Shown piece by piece: positions 6,417 to 10,864 of a DNA stretch of 10,864 nt. The notes under the pieces are model-generated. The model was not told the origin of the DNA and searched no databases. It saw only the letters and a program-made list of their open reading frames with translations. Where the stretch lies: contig JAHEHW010000019.1 in assembly GCA_024639745.1 (NCBI GenBank), positions 1-10,864 of the forward strand, written 5' to 3'. Within the stretch, counting starts at the first letter, position 1; each line of letters begins with the position of its first letter. The translations under genes and the position numbers were made by a program. This DNA is from Salaquimonas sp. (GTDB lineage: Bacteria > Pseudomonadota > Alphaproteobacteria > Rhizobiales > Rhizobiaceae).

Positions 6417-7019
6417 GTGCGGGGTAGGTTTTCGGAAAATCTAACGAAACGGTTCGATAGTGAACTGCGTTTTTTTCGATCCTGGATCGACAAACCCAAA
6501 GCCCTTGGAGCGGTCCTTCCGACAAGCACCGTTACGGCACGAAAGATGGCCAGCCTGATCGACATCGAATCGGATCTTCCTGTCCTTGAGTTGGGCCCCG
6601 GCACTGGGGCCATTACGAAAGCCATCCTGGAACGCGGAGTCGCAGCTGAACGGCTCTTCACCATCGAATACACCGATGAATTTATCCCACAGCTACGCCG
6701 GAATTTTCCGGGCGTGAATGTAATTCACGGCGATGCTTTCCGGCTTGATGAACAACTTGCGAAATGGCCGGATATCATCTTTGATTCCGTTGTATCAGCA
6801 ATACCGCTGCTGAACTTTCCAGTGGCACAACGGGTGCGCCTGCTTTACCAGCTTTTCGACCGGATACCGCCCGGCCGTCCAGTTGTTCAAATCTCTTACG
6901 GTGCGGTTTCCCCGATACCGCCGAATTGGGCCACATATTCGGTTGAGCCTCTCGACTGGATCATGCGCAACGTTCCGCCAGCACGACTTTGGGTCTATCG
7001 CCGTTTTCCTGTAGCCTGA
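6417..7019 (+). CDS. pmtA: Phosphatidylethanolamine N-methyltransferase, Sinorhizobium type (PmtA)
   Basis: A soluble SAM-dependent methyltransferase that converts phosphatidylethanolamine stepwise to phosphatidylcholine at the membrane surface. Counting from the upstream ATG at 6396: ELRFFRSWIDKPKALGAVLP (23-42) is the family's N-terminal signature, VLELGPGTGAITKAIL (63-78) is SAM motif I, E91 is the probable ribose ligand, GDAF is at 112-115, SVVSAIPLLNFP (131-142) is motif IV, and RPVVQISYGAVSPI (161-174) is typical of rhizobial PmtA. I start the gene at GTG 6417: AGGAAG lies six bases upstream, and the 200-residue product fits the family length. ATG 6396 gives 207 residues but has no well-spaced ribosome binding site. 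It is followed by a lyase gene after 11 bases. An rRNA adenine dimethyltransferase-like label is possible in automatic annotation but fits less well. Confidence 0.87.
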   Translation: MRGRFSENLTKRFDSELRFFRSWIDKPKALGAVLPTSTVTARKMASLIDIESDLPVLELGPGTGAITKAILERGVAAERLFTIEYTDEFIPQLRRNFPGVNVIHGDAFRLDEQLAKWPDIIFDSVVSAIPLLNFPVAQRVRLLYQLFDRIPPGRPVVQISYGAVSPIPPNWATYSVEPLDWIMRNVPPARLWVYRRFPVA

Positions 7020-7030
7020 TCAGATTTCCC

Positions 7031-8212
7031 ATGATTTACGATTTTGACAAACTGATCGAACGTCGTGGCACGCACTCAACCAAGTGGGATGCGATGGCCG
7101 AACGCGTTGGCGTAACGGCGGAGGATGCTATCCCGATGTGGGTGGCGGAGATGGATTTCGAGGGTCCCCAAGAAGTGCGCGAAGCGCTCGCTGCGGAAGT
7201 CGAACGCCTCACCTTTGGCTACTACACTGGCGATATCACTTGGCGTCAGGCGATGTCCGACTGGCTGGACCGTCATCATGGCTGGCAGATTGACCCTGAC
7301 TGGGTCACCCCCACCCCCGGTGTGTGTTCGGGTCTGGCCCTGGCGATCCAGGCATTTTCCGACGAAGGCGATACGATAGTTGTGTTTTCGCCGGTCTACC
7401 ACGCTTTCTACACCTATATCGATGCCAATGACCGCCAGGCATTCTCACATCAGATGAGTGAGGAAAACGGTCGCTACCGCATGGACCTCGACAGGCTTGA
7501 GGAAACCCTGCCGGATAATGCAAAGATGGTATTTTTCTGTTCGCCGCATAATCCGGGCGGTACCGTCTGGCATCCGGAGGAAATTCGTGCGCTTTGTGGT
7601 TTTTGCGAACGGCACGATCTGATCCTGGTTGCAGACGAGATTCACCATGACCTGGTCTATCCGGGAAATCAGCATCACGTCACCCAGATGGTTGCACCCG
7701 GGATAACCGATCGGTTGATCACCTGTGCTGGCGCGACAAAGACCTTCAACCTCGCCGGTGCACATGTTGGAGGCGCGGTCATTGCAAACGAGAAACTGCG
7801 TCGCAAGTTCCGAAAAATGGCCAAGCGCTCAGGCCTGCTTTCTTATTCCCTCCCGGGCATGGTCGCCACCGAAGCGGCTCAGCGGCATGGCGATGAATGG
7901 CTGTCGCAATTGCTGCCCTATCTAGAAAAAAACCGGGACCTTTTCGAAGCCGGTATCCAAAAGGCAATACCTGGCGCCCGCGCCATGCATCTTGAGGCCA
8001 CATATCTTTCCTGGGTAGATTTTTCCGGAACTGGTCTCAAGCGCGAGGACTTCATGAGCCGCGTCGGAGGTCGCGCACGCATCGCAGCCAGCCCTGGCCC
8101 GGTATTCGGCCCCGGTGGAGAGACCTTTGTCAGGTTCAATTTTGCCACGCCGCGCTCCCGCGTCGAAGAAGCTGTCGCGCGGCTTGGCGAAGCCTTTGCC
8201 GACATTGGGTAA
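7031..8212 (+). CDS. MalY/PatB-type PLP-dependent C-S lyase (cystathionine beta-lyase)
   Basis: A 393-residue fold-type I PLP enzyme of the MalY/PatB subgroup. It probably cleaves cystathionine or other cysteine-S-conjugates to a thiol (homocysteine for cystathionine), pyruvate and ammonia in the cytoplasm. Key parts are IPMWVAEMDFE (34-44), typical of the subgroup; Y123 stacking on the cofactor; SPHNPGGTVW (171-180) with N174; ADEIHHDLVY (201-210) with D202 pairing to the pyridine nitrogen; K237 in AGATKTFNLAG as Schiff-base lysine; and R368 in FVRFNFATPR for the substrate carboxylate. The ATG at 7031 gives the usual MIYDFDKLIERRGT start; its ribosome binding site is weak, so coupling to pmtA, which ends 11 bases before, is likely. 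Other members are aminotransferases or regulators (MalY of E. coli represses the maltose system), so substrate is uncertain. Confidence 0.88.
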   Translation: MIYDFDKLIERRGTHSTKWDAMAERVGVTAEDAIPMWVAEMDFEGPQEVREALAAEVERLTFGYYTGDITWRQAMSDWLDRHHGWQIDPDWVTPTPGVCSGLALAIQAFSDEGDTIVVFSPVYHAFYTYIDANDRQAFSHQMSEENGRYRMDLDRLEETLPDNAKMVFFCSPHNPGGTVWHPEEIRALCGFCERHDLILVADEIHHDLVYPGNQHHVTQMVAPGITDRLITCAGATKTFNLAGAHVGGAVIANEKLRRKFRKMAKRSGLLSYSLPGMVATEAAQRHGDEWLSQLLPYLEKNRDLFEAGIQKAIPGARAMHLEATYLSWVDFSGTGLKREDFMSRVGGRARIAASPGPVFGPGGETFVRFNFATPRSRVEEAVARLGEAFADIG

Positions 8213-8235
8213 TAACACGGGCGAAAGACCGGGCC

Positions 8236-9435
8236 TCACTCCTGAATTGCGCCGGCTTTCCGAGCAGTTTCGATTTCTTCTTCCCCTAGCCCGAGTTCTT
8301 CCAGAACTGAGATAGTATCCTGACCTTGGCGCGGAGGCTCCCGGCGAATCTCGCATTCCGCCGCGGAATATCGCACCGGCGGATGAATGGCCAAATAGCT
8401 GCCTTCGCTCGGATGCTCACGCTCTTCCAGGAAACCGGTTTCGCGCATTTGCGGGTCTTCAAGCACGCTTTCCAGGGTATGCACCCGCATGCAAGGCACA
8501 TTGACCTCGGTTATAAGCCTGAGCCATTCCTCGGTAGTACGCGTCGCACAAATCTCCTCGGATAAACGGTAGATGTCGTCGATATTCCGGGTACGCGCGG
8601 CATAAGTCTTGTAGCGCTCATCCTCCGCCAGTTCAGGTCTGCCGCCAAGTTCGAAAAACCGACGCCAGTTCTCGTCGGAATAGGGCATTACCGCTATAAA
8701 GCCATCCTTCGTCGCATAAGGCTTCCGGTTCGGGCTGACGGAACGGCTATAGGCCGTCTGACCAAGCGGCGGAACAAAGGCATGACCGAAAAGATTTTCG
8801 ACCATGTTGAAGGCAACCATGCACTCCATCATCGGCACCTCGATGAATTGCCCCTCCCCTGTCCGTTCCCGATGCAGCAGCCCGGCCACAACGGCATTCG
8901 CGGCAAAGACGCCGGTTGTCTTATCGGCCACAAGACCCGGGATATATCGCGGTTTATCGGTGCCGTCCTGACGGCAGAGCATCATGCTCAGACCGCTTGC
9001 CGCCTGAATGAGATCGTCATAAGCGGGCCGGCCGGCATAGGGCCCTTCGCTGCCGAAACCGGTTGCATGAACATAAACGATATCGTCCCGAAAGGCTCGG
9101 GCCGCTTCGTAATCGAAGCCCAGCCTCTTCATGCCGCCAGCGCGAATATTGTGAATAAACACGTCTGAAGTTGCGACAAGGCGCTTTAGAATATCCCGAG
9201 CTTCCTGCTTCGCAAGGTCAAGCGTAACCGACCGCTTATTACGGTTCATAGTCAGATAGATCGGCCCCATACCGGGTGACCGCATCGGACCCGCGTGTCG
9301 CATAATGTCGCCGGCTGGAGTTTCCACCTTAATGACATCCGCTCCCAAATCGCCGAGCATTTGGGTTGCGAACGGCCCCATGACCACTGTCGTCAGATCA
9401 AGGACACGGTAACCTTCAAGAATCCCGCGCGTCAT
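8236..9435 (-). CDS. CaiB/BaiF family (class III) CoA-transferase
   Basis: A 399-residue class III CoA-transferase, which moves CoA from a donor thioester to a carboxylic acid through mixed-anhydride and glutamyl/aspartyl-CoA type steps. The N-terminal signature is LEGYRVLDLTTVVMGPFATQ (6-25) followed by LGADVIKVETP (30-40). NRNKRSVTLDL (64-74) and GFGSEGPYAGRPAYDD (126-141) are conserved blocks, and D171 in GLVADKTTG is the probable catalytic aspartate. The length is normal for the family. The ATG at 9435 has GAGGAG five bases upstream. Family members include carnitine, formyl and glutarate CoA-transferases; a relative usually lies next to gcdH in glutarate catabolism, but here gcdH is about 8 kb away on the same strand. 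It converges on the lyase gene with a 23-base gap. Confidence 0.9.
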   Translation of the reverse strand: MTRGILEGYRVLDLTTVVMGPFATQMLGDLGADVIKVETPAGDIMRHAGPMRSPGMGPIYLTMNRNKRSVTLDLAKQEARDILKRLVATSDVFIHNIRAGGMKRLGFDYEAARAFRDDIVYVHATGFGSEGPYAGRPAYDDLIQAASGLSMMLCRQDGTDKPRYIPGLVADKTTGVFAANAVVAGLLHRERTGEGQFIEVPMMECMVAFNMVENLFGHAFVPPLGQTAYSRSVSPNRKPYATKDGFIAVMPYSDENWRRFFELGGRPELAEDERYKTYAARTRNIDDIYRLSEEICATRTTEEWLRLITEVNVPCMRVHTLESVLEDPQMRETGFLEEREHPSEGSYLAIHPPVRYSAAECEIRREPPRQGQDTISVLEELGLGEEEIETARKAGAIQE

Positions 9436-9529
9436 GCTTGCTCCTCATCGAGCCGGTTCCCATGCATCGATTTGATTCGATCATTCGTGAGGATCCGGGA
9501 GATATTGCGGATTTGCTATGGAATAATCC

Positions 9530-9546
9530 GACATACGACACATGTC
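9530..9546. promoter_or_regulatory. Short inverted repeat in the CoA-transferase/metallo-hydrolase divergent gap
   Basis: GACAT (9530-9534) and ATGTC (9542-9546) form an inverted repeat with a 7-base spacer, inside the 204-base gap between two divergent genes. Five-base arms can arise by chance. I see no convincing -35/-10 pair on either strand in this gap. It could be an operator for a regulator encoded elsewhere. Confidence 0.2.
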
Positions 9547-9639
9547 TATCAGTCCGGGTAAATTGGGTGGCGGCGCGATGCCTTATATCCGCGCGAACAG
9601 ATACCATTGTCTGGACGGGAGGCCATTGGAGACAATTAA

Positions 9640-10527
9640 ATGATAGCTTGCTTAAGGGTCGGCAGCACGATTTTTACCGCTATCGCGGCTACCGTAATTG
9701 TTATTCTAGGCGCTGATCCCGTTGCGGCGCAGCAACGCAAACCGAGCACTTGCCTTGCAATCGCCGGGCGGGATACGACTCCGAAGATCTGGTACGCGAG
9801 TTCTCAGGTTAAATTCGGCCCTCAGCTGGTTCAGGCGGAAAGCGACATGGTCAATATCCGTTATGCTACGCATTCCACCTATCGCATCACCAGTCCGGGC
9901 GGCCTGGTAATCGCAACCGATTTCGCCGGACGCGCCGGGACGGGCCGCTTGCCCGATGTCGTAACGATGAACCACGCCCACACAACTCATTATACTATGT
10001 CACCGGATCCTGGCATCTCGAATGTGCTTAAAGGCTGGCCCACCGACGGCATTCCCGCCAACTATCATATGGAATTGGCAGACGTGCTGATCCGAAACGT
10101 TACCAGCGACATCTATCGCTCGGGTATCCTTATACAGGAAAACGGCAATTCGATTTTCATCTTCGAGATTGCAGGCCTTTGCATCGGTCACGTCGGACAC
10201 CTGCATCATACACTGACGTCTGAACATTTCGCTGCGATCGGGCGGCTCGATATTCTCATGGTGCCTGTCGACGGCAGCGTGACGATGAGCGTCGAAGGAA
10301 TGAGCGAATTGGCTCGGCAATTCCGATCTTCGATCATCTTACCGATGCATTGGTTTTCAGGTTTTTCCCTGCAGCGTTTTCTCCAGAATATGGGCGAGAA
10401 TTTCGCGATCAATATTCGAAACGAATCCGACATGGAAGCCTCTCTGTTTTCGTTGCCGTCAACGCCCACTGTCGTCGTGTTGGAGCCGGAACTAGGGCAG
10501 GGATACGGTTTTGGTTTCGACCCGTAA
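9640..10527 (+). CDS. Exported metallo-beta-lactamase-fold (UlaG-like) protein with an altered metal motif
   Basis: A 295-residue protein with a Sec signal peptide (hydrophobic core about 9-25, probable cleavage after VAA at 30). The rest resembles metallo-beta-lactamase-fold hydrolases of the COG2220/UlaG type. Blocks seen are ATHSTYRITSPGGLVIATDF (76-95), VVTMNHAHTTHY (107-118) at the main metal motif, CIGHVGHLHH (181-190) with further histidines, MVPVDGSVTM (207-216) with D211, and ILPMHW (233-238) with H237. The canonical motif HxHxDH reads HAHTTH here, so the Asp that helps bind the second metal is Thr. The enzyme may use one metal or may be inactive. The ATG at 9640 has GGAG eight bases upstream. 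The substrate is unknown; the export signal places it in the periplasm. It converges on the next gene six bases away. Confidence 0.75.
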   Translation: MIACLRVGSTIFTAIAATVIVILGADPVAAQQRKPSTCLAIAGRDTTPKIWYASSQVKFGPQLVQAESDMVNIRYATHSTYRITSPGGLVIATDFAGRAGTGRLPDVVTMNHAHTTHYTMSPDPGISNVLKGWPTDGIPANYHMELADVLIRNVTSDIYRSGILIQENGNSIFIFEIAGLCIGHVGHLHHTLTSEHFAAIGRLDILMVPVDGSVTMSVEGMSELARQFRSSIILPMHWFSGFSLQRFLQNMGENFAINIRNESDMEASLFSLPSTPTVVVLEPELGQGYGFGFDP

Positions 10528-10533
10528 GCGCCC

Positions 10534-10864
10534 CTAGCCGGCAGCGTCGGGCTTCAGATCTTCAGCCGTCAGTTCGTAGGCCTTTCCGAAACCGCCATTC
10601 AGCGACACACGCTCGACTGTCATTCTGTAGAAATTGAAATCACCAAAATCGACATATAGGGCTGCCTTCGGGTGCTTCGCCAACCAAGCCTCCCGGCGGC
10701 CCGGATGATTCTGATCCTGTCGATCGAGTTTCGTCACGCGGCCAATCACCGTAACCCGTGGGAAGGCCAGCGGATCACCCTTCGCAGGCGGCACACCGCA
10801 TAGGATTGAAGCCCGGCCATCCTTGGCCAGCGCACTAGAATGACCTGAGAGATCGGATGCAAGG
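10534..10864 (-). CDS. FMN-binding split-barrel protein, HugZ/PNPOx-like (cut by window edge)
   Basis: The last 109 or so codons of a gene whose start lies beyond the window. The sequence contains ASDLSGHSSALAKDGRASIL, GDPLAFPRVTVIGRV, then HPKAALYVDFGDFNFYRM and VSLNGGFGKAYELTAEDL, blocks that I recognise from the pyridoxamine 5'-phosphate oxidase-like flavin-binding family that includes HugZ haem-degrading proteins. The chain stops soon after LNGGFG, so it lacks the C-terminal DUF2470-type domain found in longer HugZ proteins. The frame stays open to the window edge, so the GTG near 10794 is internal rather than a start. The function may be haem or flavin related, or a general oxidoreductase; I cannot decide. 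Confidence 0.8.
   Translation of the reverse strand, partial: LASDLSGHSSALAKDGRASILCGVPPAKGDPLAFPRVTVIGRVTKLDRQDQNHPGRREAWLAKHPKAALYVDFGDFNFYRMTVERVSLNGGFGKAYELTAEDLKPDAAG

Noticed and set aside
7922..8356. 144-codon minus-strand open frame across the lyase/CoA-transferase junction
   Set aside because: It is antisense to conserved lyase sequence and overlaps the CoA-transferase end; no domain is recognisable.
8782..9168. 128-codon plus-strand open frame antisense to the CoA-transferase
   Set aside because: It is the mirror of a strongly conserved gene; no ribosome binding site or family features.
1..10864. CRISPR array, tRNA, insertion sequence, prophage or defence system
   Set aside because: No regularly spaced repeats, no cloverleaf-like sequence, no transposase, integrase or nuclease-like proteins seen; every large open frame belongs to a housekeeping or metabolic family.

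Overview
The window looks like ordinary chromosome of an alphaproteobacterium, probably from the rhizobial or Hyphomicrobiales side. Four things suggest this. The Fur-family regulator has no cysteines, as in the alphaproteobacterial Mur/Fur branch. It sits divergently from a sitABCD metal transporter across a TGCAAA-N3-TTTGCA palindrome. There is a Sinorhizobium-type phosphatidylethanolamine N-methyltransferase (PmtA). The CaiB/BaiF and glutaryl-CoA dehydrogenase sequences are of a type common in this class. The genus cannot be fixed from the sequence alone. I see no rRNA, tRNA, CRISPR array, insertion sequence, prophage or defence gene.

Layout, left to right. The first 349 bases hold the N-terminal part of a minus-strand glutaryl-CoA dehydrogenase gene, which runs off the window; it has a good promoter just upstream. 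Next come two coupled minus-strand genes, a Rieske non-heme iron oxygenase (851-2032) and an 86-residue helical protein of unknown function (585-845). They end at a strong hairpin (461-482). Then comes a manganese/iron homeostasis block. A Fur-family regulator (2144-2584, minus) faces sitA-sitB-sitC-sitD (2779-6290, plus), with a candidate operator in the 194-base gap. The SitA metal ligands read His-His-Glu-Asp, which points to Mn/Fe rather than Zn. After a hairpin behind sitD come pmtA and a MalY/PatB-type C-S lyase (about 6396-8212, plus), 11 bases apart and probably cotranscribed. The lyase converges on a minus-strand CaiB/BaiF CoA-transferase (8236-9435). Divergent from that is an exported metallo-beta-lactamase-fold protein (9640-10527) with a modified metal motif. 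It converges, 6 bases apart, on a truncated minus-strand FMN-binding split-barrel protein of the HugZ/PNPOx type.

How the genes may work together. The regulator and the transporter form a standard metal-responsive import module: when metal is plentiful the repressor would bind the shared palindrome and silence both sides. PmtA consumes S-adenosylmethionine, and the neighbouring lyase could return homocysteine for methionine synthesis; this link is inference. The CoA-transferase and the glutaryl-CoA dehydrogenase are often neighbours in glutarate or lysine catabolism, but here they lie about 8 kb apart. The Rieske oxygenase has no reductase gene beside it, and its substrate is unknown.

I did not find a clearly new system. 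The best leads are the Rieske plus small-protein pair, the exported metallo-hydrolase that lacks the usual Asp, and the pmtA-lyase pair.
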